Shown here one piece after another: positions 44,397-53,218 of a stretch of 64,000 nucleotides of DNA. The stretch comes from Streptomyces litmocidini (GTDB taxonomy: Bacteria > Actinomycetota > Actinomycetes > Streptomycetales > Streptomycetaceae). A program made the position numbers and the translations under genes. Each line of letters begins with the position of its first letter. Within the stretch, counting starts at the first letter, position 1. The DNA is taken from contig NZ_BMTQ01000001.1 of assembly GCF_014649755.1 (NCBI RefSeq), positions 434,001 through 498,000 on the forward strand. The letters run 5' to 3'. The notes below the pieces were generated by a model. That model was given only the letters and a program-made list of their open reading frames with translations, did not search any database and was not told the DNA's origin.

Positions 44397-45614
44397 ATGG
44401 GTCTGACTACGTCCGCCGAAGCACCGCTTCCCGTCGGTGAGGTCTCCCGGCTCATCGGGGGGTGGATCGACCGGCTCGGGGCGATCTGGGTCGAGGGGCA
44501 GATCACGCAGCTGTCGCGGCGCCCGGGCGCCGGGGTCGTCTTCCTGACGCTGCGGGATCCCTCGTACGACATCTCCATCAGCGTCACCTGCTACCGCCAG
44601 GTCTTCGACGCGGTCGCGGACGTCGTCTCGGAGGGCGCCCGGGTCGTCGTGCGCGCCAAGCCCGAGTGGTACGCGCCGCGCGGGCAGCTGTCGCTGCGGG
44701 CGGTGGAGATCAAGCCCGTCGGGATCGGCGAGCTGCTCGCCCGGCTCGAACAGCTGAAGCGGAGCCTGGCCTCGGAGGGGTTGTTCGCCCTCGACCGGAA
44801 GAAGCCGCTGCCGTTCCTGCCGCACCTGGTGGGCCTGGTCTGCGGCCGCGCCTCGGCGGCCGAGCGGGACGTCCTGGAGAACGCGCGCCGGCGCTGGCCG
44901 GCCGTCCGCTTCGAGGTGCGGAACGTCGCGGTGCAGGGCGTGAAGGCGGTCCCGCAGGTCATCGGGGCGGTCAGGGAGCTGGACGCGCACGAGGACGTGG
45001 ACGTGATCATCGTGGCCCGGGGCGGCGGCAGCGTCGAGGACCTGCTGCCGTTCTCGGACGAGCAGCTGATCCGTACGGTGGCCGACTGCCGTACGCCGGT
45101 GGTGTCCGCGATCGGGCACGAGCCGGACTCCCCGCTGCTCGACCTGGTGGCCGACCTGCGCGCCTCGACGCCGACGGACGCGGCCAAGAAGGTCGTCCCG
45201 GACGTCGGCGAGGAGCTGGACCGGGTGCGCGGCCTGCGGGACCGGGCGCTGCGGACCGTGCAGGGGCTCCTGGACCGGGAGGAGCGCGGCCTGGCGCACG
45301 CGCTCGCGCGGCCCGTCATGGAGCACCCGCGGCGCATGGTGGAGGTCCGCGAGGACGAGGTGGCGGCGCTCCTGGCCCGGAGCCGGCGGGTCCTCGGGCA
45401 CCTGCTCGACCGGGCGGACTCGGAGCTCTCGCACACGCGGGCGCGGGTCCGGGCGCTGTCGCCCGCCGCGACGATGGAGCGGGGGTACGCGGTGCTCCAG
45501 CGGGCGGACGGGAAGGTGGTCCGCTCCCCCGGGGAGGTCTCGGGGGAGGAGGAGCTGCGGGCCCGGGTCGCCGAGGGCGAGTTCACGGTGCGCCGCGTGC
45601 CCGGCCCCGCCTGA
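44397..45614 (+). CDS. xseA: Exodeoxyribonuclease VII large subunit
   Basis: 405 residues from ATG 44397. TACGCT at 44385-44390 ends 6 nt before the ATG with no ribosome site, again a leaderless arrangement. The N-terminal OB-fold (about 10-105: [19 protein letters not shown]) is followed by the catalytic domain with G-R-A-S-A-A-E-R-D, the [16 protein letters not shown] motif, and S-A-I-G-H-E-P-D. A long helical C-terminus binds XseB. Degrades single-stranded DNA from both ends. The xseB gene follows 91 bp downstream. Confidence 0.97.
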   Translation: MGLTTSAEAPLPVGEVSRLIGGWIDRLGAIWVEGQITQLSRRPGAGVVFLTLRDPSYDISISVTCYRQVFDAVADVVSEGARVVVRAKPEWYAPRGQLSLRAVEIKPVGIGELLARLEQLKRSLASEGLFALDRKKPLPFLPHLVGLVCGRASAAERDVLENARRRWPAVRFEVRNVAVQGVKAVPQVIGAVRELDAHEDVDVIIVARGGGSVEDLLPFSDEQLIRTVADCRTPVVSAIGHEPDSPLLDLVADLRASTPTDAAKKVVPDVGEELDRVRGLRDRALRTVQGLLDREERGLAHALARPVMEHPRRMVEVREDEVAALLARSRRVLGHLLDRADSELSHTRARVRALSPAATMERGYAVLQRADGKVVRSPGEVSGEEELRARVAEGEFTVRRVPGPA

Positions 45615-45705
45615 GCGGAAGACGCGGAAGACACGGAAGACACGGCGGTCGAGGAAGACGCGGCAGCCGGGCAGGAACGACCGGACACGGAGGACGGAGC
45701 GACAC

Positions 45706-45963
45706 ATGGCGGCGGATACGGGCACGGAAGAGGCGGCCCTCGGGTACGAGGAGGCGCGGGACGAGCTGATCGAGGTCGTCCGGCGCCTGGAGGCGGGCGG
45801 GACGTCCCTGGAGGAGTCCCTCGCCCTCTGGGAGCGGGGCGAGGAGCTGGCGAAGGTGTGCCGACGCCGTCTGGAGGGGGCGCGGGCCCGGCTCGACGCC
45901 TCGCTGGCGGCGGAGCGCGCGGCCGAGGAGGACGGGGAGGGCGAGGAGGACGGGGAGGACTGA
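45706..45963 (+). CDS. xseB: Exodeoxyribonuclease VII small subunit
   Basis: 85 residues from ATG 45706. It has the family core [35 protein letters not shown], and a C-terminal acidic tail (E-E-D-G-E-G-E-E). Forms helical hairpins that coat XseA. The 91-bp gap after xseA contains 9-bp GGAAGACAC-type repeats. Confidence 0.95.
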   Translation: MAADTGTEEAALGYEEARDELIEVVRRLEAGGTSLEESLALWERGEELAKVCRRRLEGARARLDASLAAERAAEEDGEGEEDGED

Positions 45964-46078
45964 GAGGGGGAGGGCCGAGGAGGGGCCGAGAGGACGGAGA
46001 GGGCGCGGACGCGCGGCGCGGCCCGCGCCGCCCTGGCATAGACTCCGAGTGAAGCGGATCACTATCCGGATGAGTTAG

Positions 46079-46108
46079 TTGAATTTTCACCAACTCTGGG
46101 CGTACTGT
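46079..46108 (+). promoter_or_regulatory. Sigma-70-type promoter of the nitroreductase-like gene
   Basis: TTGAAT (46079-46084), 18-bp spacer, TACTGT (46103-46108). This is the best HrdB-like pair seen in the window. An inverted repeat AGTTG/CAACT surrounds the -35/spacer region (46077-46095) and may be an operator. Confidence 0.6.
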
Positions 46109-46115
46109 CGGGACA

Positions 46116-46138
46116 TCGCTCGAACCCCCTTCGAGCGA
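46116..46138 (+). promoter_or_regulatory. 5'-leader hairpin of the nitroreductase-like gene
   Basis: Perfect 9-bp stem TCGCTCGAA/TTCGAGCGA (46116-46124, 46130-46138) with a five-C loop. With the promoter above, transcription would start at about 46115, so the mRNA would begin with this hairpin. It could stabilise the message or take part in regulation. Confidence 0.55.
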
Positions 46139-46167
46139 CCCCCTTTGCAGTCCGGAAGGTACGCAGC

Positions 46168-46758
46168 ATGTCTCTCGCCCTTGACGCCGTCGCCCAGGAC
46201 CTCCTCTTCCGTGAGGCCCGCACCGCCAACACGTTCACCGACGAGCCGGTGACCGACGAGCAGGTCCAGGCGATCTACGACCTGGTGAAGTACGGCCCCA
46301 CCGCCTTCAACCAGACCCCGCTGCGCATCACCCTGGTCCGTTCCCCCGAGGCCCGCGAGCGCCTGGTGAAGCACATGGCCGAGGGCAACCGGGCCAAGAC
46401 CGCCGCCGCCCCGCTGGTCGCGATCCTCTCGGCCGACAACGAGTTCCACGAGGACCTGCCGGCGCTGCTCCCGCACTTCCCGCAGGCCAAGGACATGTTC
46501 TTCTCCGAGCGCCCGGTCCGCGAGGGCTCCGCGCTGCTGAACGCCGCCCTCCAGGCCGCGTACTTCATCGTGGGCGTCCGCGCCGCCGGCCTGGCCGCCG
46601 GCCCGATGACCGGCCTGGACTTCGCCGGCGTCCAGAAGGAGTTCCTGGACGACGACCACACCCCGCTGATGGTCGTCAACATCGGCAAGCCGGGCGAGGA
46701 CGCCTGGTTCCCGCGCTCCCCGCGCCTGTCGTACGACGAGGTCGTCACCACCGTCTGA
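46168..46758 (+). CDS. Malonic-semialdehyde-reductase-like nitroreductase
   Basis: 196 residues from ATG 46168 with GGAAGG upstream. FMN-dependent nitroreductase fold: the phosphate-binding R-E-A-R-T-A-N-T-F-T (about 15-24), Y-G-P-T-A-F-N-Q-T-P-L-R (about 42-53), and a C-terminal G-K-P-G-E-D-A-W-F-P-R-S-P-R-L. The arrangement matches the RutE/HadB subgroup, which reduces malonic semialdehyde in pyrimidine and beta-alanine breakdown. No Rut genes are adjacent, so substrate is uncertain. Confidence 0.9.
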   Translation: MSLALDAVAQDLLFREARTANTFTDEPVTDEQVQAIYDLVKYGPTAFNQTPLRITLVRSPEARERLVKHMAEGNRAKTAAAPLVAILSADNEFHEDLPALLPHFPQAKDMFFSERPVREGSALLNAALQAAYFIVGVRAAGLAAGPMTGLDFAGVQKEFLDDDHTPLMVVNIGKPGEDAWFPRSPRLSYDEVVTTV

Positions 46759-46776
46759 TCCTGACGGCAGCACGAG

Positions 46777-46811
46777 GAAGGGCCCCGCACTCCACGAGTG
46801 CGGGGCCCTTC
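46777..46811. terminator. Bidirectional terminator, nitroreductase gene / DUF4245 gene
   Basis: Perfect 15-bp arms (46777-46791 and 46797-46811), 5-nt loop, between the convergent stop codons at 46758 and 46831. Confidence 0.88.
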
Positions 46812-46830
46812 CCGTCCGTCCGGACCCGGC

Positions 46831-47364
46831 TCAGGCCTTCTTCGCCTGGAGCGAGCCGGCCATCTCGGCCAGCCGCTCGAAGGAGGCCGTGCCGGTCACC
46901 ACGGTCGTCGCGCCGTTCTCCGTACGGACCAGCGCGTCGTACTTCGGGCCCTCCCAGCGCTGCCAGACCCGCCCGGCCACCGTCTGGGTCTTCCCGGTGT
47001 CCTTCGCCTTCAGGGTCACCTCGGGCACGAACTTCCCCGGCTCCGCCGTCGACTGGTTGACCGCCACGTACTGGGTGTCCGGGGAGAGGAAGCCGAGCTG
47101 CCAGGCGTCGCCCTTCTCGCGCTTGTACGAGACGACCGTCGCCTTCCATCCCTCGCCGAGGCCCTCGGGGGCCAGCACCGGATACGGCGCCGCCCGCTGG
47201 GCCGTGAGGAGCTCGACCCGGTAGTCCTTCACCCGGACCGGTTCGCTGCTCTCGTCGTGCGGGATGAAGAGATACATCACGCCCGCGGCGACCATGATCA
47301 CCGCGAGGGACTGGAACATCCCGCGTACCGTCTGCCTGCCTCGCATACCTGCCACGCCCACCAT
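46831..47364 (-). CDS. DUF4245 membrane-anchored protein
   Basis: 177 residues from ATG 47364. An ATG at 47346 (M-R-G-R-Q) is also plausible and neither has a strong ribosome site. One N-terminal membrane span (about 18-36: [16 protein letters not shown]) is followed by an extracytoplasmic domain with [17 protein letters not shown] and W-Q-R-W-E-G-P. This domain family is found in actinobacteria and its role is unknown. Divergent from glpX, with only 117 bp between start codons. Confidence 0.88.
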   Translation of the reverse strand: MVGVAGMRGRQTVRGMFQSLAVIMVAAGVMYLFIPHDESSEPVRVKDYRVELLTAQRAAPYPVLAPEGLGEGWKATVVSYKREKGDAWQLGFLSPDTQYVAVNQSTAEPGKFVPEVTLKAKDTGKTQTVAGRVWQRWEGPKYDALVRTENGATTVVTGTASFERLAEMAGSLQAKKA

Positions 47365-47481
47365 GGTCGCATCATGGTGTCCTGCTCATACGTGGGCCCC
47401 TCTGCTCATTTTGTCGACGTACCGATAGAGTCGCAGCACCCTCTTTTTCCCGGCCGTCGCCGTACAGAAAGGTGCGCTCCG

Positions 47482-48516
47482 ATGACCGAGCACCACCACC
47501 TTCCGCCCGAGCTTGTCGTTTCTCCCGAGGCCCCCGACCGCAACCTCGCCCTGGAGCTGGTCCGCGTCACCGAGGCCGCCGCCATGGCCGCCGGCCGCTG
47601 GGTCGGCCGCGGCGACAAGATCGGCGCGGACGGGGCGGCGGTCAACGCCATGCGGACCCTGATCTCCACCGTCTCGATGAACGGCGTCGTCGTCATCGGC
47701 GAGGGCGAGAAGGACGAAGCCCCCATGCTCTTCAACGGCGAGCGGGTCGGCGACGGCACCGGCGCCGAGGTCGACATCGCGGTCGACCCGATCGACGGCA
47801 CCACGCTCAACGCGAAGGGCATGCCGAACGCGATCGCCGTCCTGGCCGCCGCCGACCGCGGCACCATGTTCGACCCGTCCGCGGTCTTCTACATGGACAA
47901 GCTGGTCACCGGCCCGGAGGCCGCCGACTTCGTCGACATCAACGCCCCCGTCTCGGTCAACATCCGCCGGGTCGCGAAGGCGAAGAACTCCTCCCCCGAG
48001 GACATCACGGTCGTCATCCTGGACCGCCCGCGCCACGAGGGCATCGTCAAGGAGATCCGCGAGACCGGCGCCCGGATCAAGTTCATCTCGGACGGCGACG
48101 TCGCCGGCTCGATCATGGCCGTCCGCGAGGGCACCGGCGTCGACATGCTCATGGGCATCGGCGGCACGCCCGAGGGCATCATCTCCGCCTGCGCCATCAA
48201 GTGCCTCGGCGGCGTGATCCAGGGCAAGCTGTGGCCGAAGGACGACGCCGAGCGCCAGAAGGCCCTGGACGCGGGCCACGACCTGGACCGTGTGCTCTCC
48301 ACGAACGACCTGGTCAGCGGCGACAACGTCTTCTTCGTCGCGACCGGCATCACCGACGGCGAGCTGCTGCGCGGAGTGCGCTACCGCGCCGAGACGGCGA
48401 CCACGCAGTCGCTGGTCATGCGCTCGAAGTCCGGCACGATCCGCCAGATCGACTCGACGCACCGGCTCTCGAAGCTGCGCGCGTACAGCCAGATCGACTT
48501 CGACCGGGCGAAGTAG
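47482..48516 (+). CDS. glpX: Class II fructose-1,6-bisphosphatase
   Basis: 344 residues from ATG 47482, GAAAGGTG upstream. GlpX motifs: [23 protein letters not shown] (metal-binding Glu), D-P-I-D-G-T-T (phosphatase signature), the K-N-S-S-P-E-D-I and L-D-R-P-R-H segments, and [16 protein letters not shown]. The gluconeogenic enzyme of streptomycetes, which lack class I FBPase. A weak promoter-like pair TGCTCA-17-TAGAGT lies at 47403-47431. A terminator follows. Confidence 0.97.
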   Translation: MTEHHHLPPELVVSPEAPDRNLALELVRVTEAAAMAAGRWVGRGDKIGADGAAVNAMRTLISTVSMNGVVVIGEGEKDEAPMLFNGERVGDGTGAEVDIAVDPIDGTTLNAKGMPNAIAVLAAADRGTMFDPSAVFYMDKLVTGPEAADFVDINAPVSVNIRRVAKAKNSSPEDITVVILDRPRHEGIVKEIRETGARIKFISDGDVAGSIMAVREGTGVDMLMGIGGTPEGIISACAIKCLGGVIQGKLWPKDDAERQKALDAGHDLDRVLSTNDLVSGDNVFFVATGITDGELLRGVRYRAETATTQSLVMRSKSGTIRQIDSTHRLSKLRAYSQIDFDRAK

Positions 48517-48545
48517 CGGGGCGGCCGGGAGCCGGCCGCACGAAG

Positions 48546-48578
48546 AGGGGCGCCCCCATGTGCGGTGGGGGCGCCCCT
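48546..48578. terminator. Bidirectional terminator between glpX and whiB-like gene
   Basis: Perfect 13-bp arms (48546-48558 and 48566-48578) with a 7-nt loop, between the convergent stop codons at 48516 and 48615. Confidence 0.85.
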
Positions 48579-48614
48579 TCCCGTACGGACCGGGCGCGGG
48601 CCTTCGCGGTCCCG

Positions 48615-48986
48615 TCAGCCCGCCTGGGCGATCGGCTCGGTCGCGGCCGCCTTCCGCAGCTCCACCTCACGCCGCCGGCGCCGGGCGAGGACGACGCGGC
48701 GCTCCGCCGCCGTGAGCCCGCCCCACACCCCGTACGGCTCGGGCTGGAGCAGCGCGTGCTCCCGGCACTCGACCATCACGGGACAGCGCGCGCAGACCCG
48801 CTTGGCGGCCTCCTCGCGGGCGAGCCGCGCGGCGGTGGGCTCCTTGGAGGGAGCGAAGAAGAGCCCCGCCTCGTCCCGGCGGCACACCGCCTCCGCGTGC
48901 CATGGACCGCCCTCGTCCTCCCGGGCAGGGGCACGCTGAGAGGGCACGGCGGCGACCTGGAGGGGCTGATGCGGCGGTTGCAGCAC
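48615..48986 (-). CDS. WhiB-like iron-sulfur transcription factor
   Basis: 123 residues from GTG 48986, with CAGGAG six bases upstream. The four cluster-binding Cys are at 35, 65, 68 and 74 (C-R-R-D, V-C-A-R-C-P-V, E-C-R-E-H-A), followed by Y-G-V-W-G-G-L-T-A-A-E-R and a basic A-T-hook-like tail (R-R-R-R-R). These are the features of the WhiB/Wbl family, which partner sigma factors in actinobacterial development. The position next to glpX resembles the S. coelicolor wblI locus as I recall it. That assignment is only by synteny. Confidence 0.95.
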   Translation of the reverse strand: MLQPPHQPLQVAAVPSQRAPAREDEGGPWHAEAVCRRDEAGLFFAPSKEPTAARLAREEAAKRVCARCPVMVECREHALLQPEPYGVWGGLTAAERRVVLARRRRREVELRKAAATEPIAQAG

Positions 48987-49144
48987 GGTCTACTCCTGAC
49001 GACGGCTTCGCGAGCGAGCGGCGATGCCCCAGCCTTACCCGTTGTGCGCGCGCCTATGCACTGCGTGCCCCGCCGTTCCGCACTGCGGAGAGCCGGGGGC
49101 GAATTCCGGTCACCTTCCGGCCCTCGTCGGACGGTTCCCCGGCG

Positions 49145-49864
49145 TCAGTGCCCGAGGTGCTTGCGGAGCTTGCCCTGGAGATCGGTGATCCACTTGCCGC
49201 GCTTGGGCTTGGCCTCGACGTTCCCGAAGACCGAGTAGCCGTTGACGACGACGACCGGTGCCTGCGGGTCGGCCCCTTCCAGGGTCACGACCTCGAAGTT
49301 CCCGAAGACGCCGCTGCCGTTGCCGCGCAGGCTGATGTTCTCCGGGACCCGGATCTCGACGTTCCCGAAGATGGAGGTGGCGTTGATGGTGGTCAGCCGC
49401 TGGGCGAAGATCGCCTCGGTCAGGTCCACCTCGATGTTCCCGAAGAGGGCGAAGGCGTTCGTCCGGCGGCTCACCCGCCAGCGGCCCTTGCGGGTCGTGC
49501 TGGAGAAGACCGCGACCAGGTTGTCCGCGGGTCCCTCGGAGTCGTCGGGGCCGTAGGCGAAGGCCGGTTCGGCGTCCCGGGCGGTGCGGGCGCTCGGCAG
49601 GTCGCGGACGATCGGCTCCAACTCGCCGACGGTCTTGGCACGGTAGACCGCGTCGATCCGGTCCGAGTGCTCCTCGGCGTCGAGCCGCCCCTCGGCCAGG
49701 GCGTCCCGCAGGATGTCCGCGATCCGGTCCCGGTCCGCGTCCGACGCCCGCAGCGAGCCCTGCGGATCGGCGAAGGCGGGCCCGGCGAGAGAGGGCTCGG
49801 CGGGGGCGACCGGCCGCTGCGGCCGCGGCTGCTTCTCGGGTTCGGGCTGCTTTTCGAGGTCCAC
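49145..49864 (-). CDS. DUF1707 protein with LiaF-like C-terminal domain
   Basis: 239 residues. GTG 49864 is chosen: TACGCT (complement of 49871-49876) ends 6 nt upstream and no Shine-Dalgarno sequence is seen, so probably leaderless. The frame stays open to 50203 through the repeat region, but that part is not coding. Acidic/Pro-rich start, DUF1707 (about 38-90: R-A-S-D-A-D-R-D-R-I-A-D-I-L-R-D-A, E-H-S-D-R-I), then a beta-solenoid-like LiaF/DUF2154 domain with four F-G-N-(I/V/F)-E-V/A repeats. No membrane span is seen. LiaF-like domains take part in cell-envelope stress control. Confidence 0.87.
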   Translation of the reverse strand: MDLEKQPEPEKQPRPQRPVAPAEPSLAGPAFADPQGSLRASDADRDRIADILRDALAEGRLDAEEHSDRIDAVYRAKTVGELEPIVRDLPSARTARDAEPAFAYGPDDSEGPADNLVAVFSSTTRKGRWRVSRRTNAFALFGNIEVDLTEAIFAQRLTTINATSIFGNVEIRVPENISLRGNGSGVFGNFEVVTLEGADPQAPVVVVNGYSVFGNVEAKPKRGKWITDLQGKLRKHLGH

Positions 49865-50313
49865 GGAGCCAGCGTAGCGACACGCGATAGATCGCGACCA
49901 GAGGGAACACCCCGGGCACACCCCCCAACCCCGCGGGCCGCGTCCCCTAGGGGACGGGGCCGGGGCCGACGGAGGACGGGGCGGGGGCCCGGCAGGGGGT
50001 GGCCGGGGTACGAGGGAGGGGGGTGGACCGGGGCACGACAGGGGACGGGACCGGGGCCCGGCGGAGGACGGGGCCGGGGCCCGGCGGAGGACGGGGCCGG
50101 GGCCCGGCGGGGGTGGGCCGGAGTTCGACGGAGGATCGGGACCGGGGCCCGGCGGGAGCCGCGCCCGGTGTGCGAACGCGCCGTTCCGGTGCGTTTCCCG
50201 CACCTGGTGAGCCTTACCTCACAGGATCCGGGCCGCCCCCGCGTCTTACGCTGGACGGTGCGCCGCCAACGGAGGCGGCGCTGCTGTCTGCCGAGTGAGG
50301 AATGGCCGCCGTC
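49865..50313. other. 449-bp divergent intergenic region with minisatellite
   Basis: No gene is supported. Near the left end an inverted repeat CGCGAT-AG-ATCGCG (49883-49896) overlaps the probable promoter of the LiaF-like gene. From about 49930 to 50165 the sequence is G/C-rich and repetitive (see the 23-bp array). The promoter of the class I fumarase gene should lie in the less repetitive part at 50165-50300, where no clear -35/-10 pair was identified. Confidence 0.6.
50042..50110. repeat. 23-bp tandem repeat, three units plus degenerate copies
   Basis: Units at 50042-50064, 50065-50087 and 50088-50110 (AGGACGGGGCCGGGG..., the first with two differences). Degenerate versions continue to about 50155 and precede from about 49957. 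Confidence 0.8.
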
Positions 50314-51987
50314 ATGCCTGAGTTTGCGTACTCCGATCTGCTCCCCCTGGGAGAGGACACCACGCCCTACCGCCTGGTGACCTCCGAAGGAGTCTCCACC
50401 TTCGAGGCCGACGGGCGCACGTTCCTCAAGGTCGAGCCGGAGGCGCTGCGCAAGCTGGCCGCCGAGGCCATCCACGACATCCAGCACTTCCTGCGCCCGG
50501 CCCACCTGGCCCAGCTGCGCCGGATCATCGACGACCCGGAGGCGTCGAGCAACGACAAGTTCGTCGCGCTCGACCTCCTGAAGAACGCGAACATCGCCGC
50601 CGCGGGCGTGCTGCCCATGTGCCAGGACACCGGCACCGCGATCGTCATGGGCAAGCGCGGCCAGAACGTGCTGACCTCGGGCCGCGACGAGGAGGCCCTG
50701 TCCAAGGGCGTCTACGACGCCTACACCAAGCTGAACCTGCGCTACTCGCAGATGGCGCCGGTCACCATGTGGGAGGAGAAGAACACCGGCTCGAACCTGC
50801 CCGCGCAGATCGAGCTGTACGCGACCGACGGCGGCGCGTACAAGTTCCTCTTCATGGCCAAGGGCGGCGGCTCGGCCAACAAGTCCTTCCTCTACCAGGA
50901 GACCAAGGCGGTCCTGAACGAGGCCTCCATGATGAAGTTCCTGGAGGAGAAGATCCGCTCGCTCGGCACGGCCGCCTGCCCGCCGTACCACCTGGCGATC
51001 GTCGTCGGCGGCACGAGCGCCGAGTTCGCGCTCAAGACCGCGAAGTACGCCTCCGCGCACTACCTGGACGAGCTGCCCACCGAGGGCTCGGCCGAGACCG
51101 GCCACGGCTTCCGCGACAAGGAGCTGGAGGAGAAGGTCTTCGAGCTGACGCAGAAGATCGGCATCGGCGCGCAGTTCGGCGGCAAGTACTTCTGCCACGA
51201 CGTCCGCGTCGTCCGTCTCCCCCGCCACGGCGCCTCGCTGCCCGTCGCGATCGCCGTCTCCTGCTCGGCCGACCGCCAGGCCGTCGCGAAGATCACCGCC
51301 GAGGGCGTCTTCCTGGAGCAGCTGGAGACCGACCCGGCGCGCTTCCTGCCGGAGACGACCGAGGAGCACCTCGCCACGGACGAGGACGTCGTGAAGATCG
51401 ACCTCAACCAGCCGATGGACGAGATCCTCGCCGAGCTCACCAAGTACCCGGTCAAGACCCGGCTGTCCCTCAGCGGTCCGCTGGTCGTGGCGCGCGACAT
51501 CGCGCACGCCAAGATCAAGGAGCGGCTGGACGCGGGCGAGGAGATGCCGCAGTACCTGAAGGACCACCCGGTCTACTACGCGGGTCCGGCGAAGACCCCC
51601 GAGGGCTACGCCTCCGGCTCCTTCGGCCCGACGACGGCCGGCCGCATGGACTCGTACGTGGAGCAGTTCCAGGCGGCGGGCGGCTCGAAGGTCATGCTGG
51701 CCAAGGGCAACCGGAGCAAGCAGGTCACGGACGCGTGCGGCGCGCACGGCGGCTTCTACCTGGGCTCGATCGGCGGTCCGGCGGCCCGTCTCGCGCAGGA
51801 CTGCATCAAGAAGGTCGAGGTCGTCGAGTACGAGGAGCTCGGCATGGAGGCGGTCTGGAAGATCGAGGTCGAGGACTTCCCGGCCTTCATCGTGGTCGAC
51901 GACAAGGGCAACGACTTCTTCCAGAACCCGGCGCCCGAGCCGACGTTCACGCACATCCCGGTGCGCCGGGGTTCGCAGCTGTCGTAA
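50314..51987 (+). CDS. Class I (iron-sulfur) fumarate hydratase
   Basis: 557 residues from ATG 50314 ([12 protein letters not shown]). An in-frame ATG at 50302 directly abuts GAGGA and is less likely. The large class I fumarase fold has Cys in [20 protein letters not shown] and V-S-C-S-A-D-R-Q for the 4Fe-4S cluster, [13 protein letters not shown] near the active site, and G-P-T-T-A-G-R-M in the C-terminal domain. Converts fumarate to malate in the TCA cycle. A class II fumarase gene lies 3.5 kb downstream, so the organism has oxygen-sensitive and oxygen-stable isozymes. Confidence 0.96.
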   Translation: MPEFAYSDLLPLGEDTTPYRLVTSEGVSTFEADGRTFLKVEPEALRKLAAEAIHDIQHFLRPAHLAQLRRIIDDPEASSNDKFVALDLLKNANIAAAGVLPMCQDTGTAIVMGKRGQNVLTSGRDEEALSKGVYDAYTKLNLRYSQMAPVTMWEEKNTGSNLPAQIELYATDGGAYKFLFMAKGGGSANKSFLYQETKAVLNEASMMKFLEEKIRSLGTAACPPYHLAIVVGGTSAEFALKTAKYASAHYLDELPTEGSAETGHGFRDKELEEKVFELTQKIGIGAQFGGKYFCHDVRVVRLPRHGASLPVAIAVSCSADRQAVAKITAEGVFLEQLETDPARFLPETTEEHLATDEDVVKIDLNQPMDEILAELTKYPVKTRLSLSGPLVVARDIAHAKIKERLDAGEEMPQYLKDHPVYYAGPAKTPEGYASGSFGPTTAGRMDSYVEQFQAAGGSKVMLAKGNRSKQVTDACGAHGGFYLGSIGGPAARLAQDCIKKVEVVEYEELGMEAVWKIEVEDFPAFIVVDDKGNDFFQNPAPEPTFTHIPVRRGSQLS

Positions 51988-52064
51988 CCCCTCCCCCGGG
52001 CGCCCGGGGGCGCCACGCGCGCGTTCCGGCGTGCGGTCCCGGCTTCGGCCGATCGCCCCGGCTT

Positions 52065-52104
52065 CCGGAACCCCCCGGTCCGTCCTCGGACCGGGGGGTT
52101 CCGG
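52065..52104 (+). terminator. Terminator of the class I fumarase gene
   Basis: Perfect 18-bp arms (52065-52082 and 52087-52104) with a TCCT loop, 78 bp after the stop codon. Confidence 0.87.
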
Positions 52105-52135
52105 CGTTCCCCGTGTCGATCTCCGCTCAGAAAGT

Positions 52136-52176
52136 GGCTACCGACCGGTAGCCCTCCCGTCGCCTACTGGTCAGTA
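52136..52176 (+). promoter_or_regulatory. Two adjacent inverted repeats upstream of the HAD phosphatase gene
   Basis: GGCTACCG-AC-CGGTAGCC (52136-52153) and TACTG-GT-CAGTA (52165-52176), 54-94 bp before the start codon. Both have a two-base centre and related half-sites (CTACCG / CTACTG), as expected for two operator copies of a dimeric repressor such as a TetR-family protein. No regulator gene is adjacent. Confidence 0.6.
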
Positions 52177-52229
52177 TGGGGCGCGAGCATGTCAACCACT
52201 GAGCCGGTCGACCCTCTCGGGAGCCCCCC

Positions 52230-52859
52230 ATGCCCTCCGTCAAAGCCACCGCCACGGCCACCACGGCCCTCGGCCTGACGGCCCTCCTCGTCCTCGGCCC
52301 GGCGCCCGCCGCCTCGGCCGCCGATCCGGACACCCACGTCACCTCGGCCGCGGCCCTCGCGGACGTCGACTACACGACCTGGCGCCGTGACGTGGCTGCC
52401 GTCGTCGCCGAGGCGCGCCCGTACGTCGAGGCACGCTCCGCGAACGCCGGCCGCGAGAAGCAGGCCCTCGTCCTCGACATCGACAACAGCTCCCTGGAGA
52501 CGGACTTCCACCCGTTCTGGGAGCTGCCGACCCCGGCCATCCCCGAGGTCCGCGCCCTGGTCGCCGACGCCCACGCGCGCGGTGTGTCCGTCTTCTTCGT
52601 GACGGCCCGTCCGGGGATCATCCGCTCCCTGACCGACTGGAACCTGAAGGAGGCCGGCTACCCCGTCGACGGTCTCTACGTGCGCTCGCTCCCCGACCTG
52701 TTCGGCGAGGTCAGCGCGTACAAGACCGAGAAGCGCGCCGAGATCGAGGCCAAGGGCTACACGATCATCGCGAACATCGGCAACAACACGACCGACCTCG
52801 TCGGCGGACACGCCGAACGCGCCTTCAAGCTCCCGGACTACGGCGGCAAGCTGTCGTAA
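52230..52859 (+). CDS. Secreted HAD-superfamily (class IIIB) acid phosphatase
   Basis: 209 residues from ATG 52230. Signal peptide ends P-A-A-S-A-A. HAD motif I is A-L-V-L-D-I-D-N-S-S-L-E-T (nucleophile and acid Asp), motif II is V-F-F-V-T-A-R-P-G, with a conserved Lys region (Y-K-T-E-K-R) and motif IV-like I-I-A-N-I-G-N-N-T-T-D-L. Belongs to the plant-VSP/class B acid phosphatase group, scavenging phosphate from organic esters outside the cell. The paired operators upstream suggest repression by a local ligand or phosphate state. Confidence 0.9.
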   Translation: MPSVKATATATTALGLTALLVLGPAPAASAADPDTHVTSAAALADVDYTTWRRDVAAVVAEARPYVEARSANAGREKQALVLDIDNSSLETDFHPFWELPTPAIPEVRALVADAHARGVSVFFVTARPGIIRSLTDWNLKEAGYPVDGLYVRSLPDLFGEVSAYKTEKRAEIEAKGYTIIANIGNNTTDLVGGHAERAFKLPDYGGKLS

Positions 52860-52860
52860 C

Positions 52861-52926
52861 GGTCCCACCGCGTGGTCATGTGGAACTCCATCCGGTCCCA
52901 CCGCGTGGTGATGTAGAACTCCATCC
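52861..52926. repeat. 33-bp tandem duplication inside the AOC-barrel relic
   Basis: 52861-52893 and 52894-52926 differ at two positions only. The duplication is in frame on the minus strand and repeats 11 codons (R-M-E-F-(Y/H)-(I/M)-T-T-R-W-D). Confidence 0.85.
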
Positions 52927-53130
52927 GGACGCAGTCCCCGTCAGGGTCGAACGGATGCATCCGCGCGCCTGCTCGAAGTCGCCGGTTCCGCCGGTGACGG
53001 CGATGTCGAAGGCGGTCGGGTTCTCGTTCGAGGTGTCGAAGGCGGTGAGGGTCCGGGCGGTGGGCTGTCCGCCCGGCCCGCCGTCCAACTCCCGTGGGAC
53101 GGGGTCCTCCTGGGCACGTTCCCCATGGTG
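52863..53130 (-). pseudogene. Relic of an allene-oxide-cyclase-barrel-like secreted protein gene
   Basis: On the minus strand one frame reads N-P-T-A-F-D-I-A-V-T-G-G-T-G-D-F-E-Q-A-R-G, the typical late strands of AOC-like barrel proteins in streptomycetes. Preceding residues G-G-Q-P-T-A fit the 'GGQ-TA' strand. Near 52957 a frameshift moves to another frame that gives the C-terminal strand R-M-E-F-Y-I-T-T-R, duplicated by the 33-bp repeat. There is no signal peptide, no start codon in register, and less than half of a normal domain. Not functional. Confidence 0.7.
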
Positions 53131-53218
53131 CGGCGGTCACCGCCGTCTCGCCCGTCCGGCGCAGTCCCGGGCCGCCCGGTCGGGGATCATGGGCGCCATG
53201 CCAGAGAGAGCACGACCG

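Noticed and set aside
50042..50110. CRISPR-like array
   Set aside because: The 23-bp units are directly adjacent without unique spacers, and no cas gene is present. It is a minisatellite. The same holds for the other repeat arrays.
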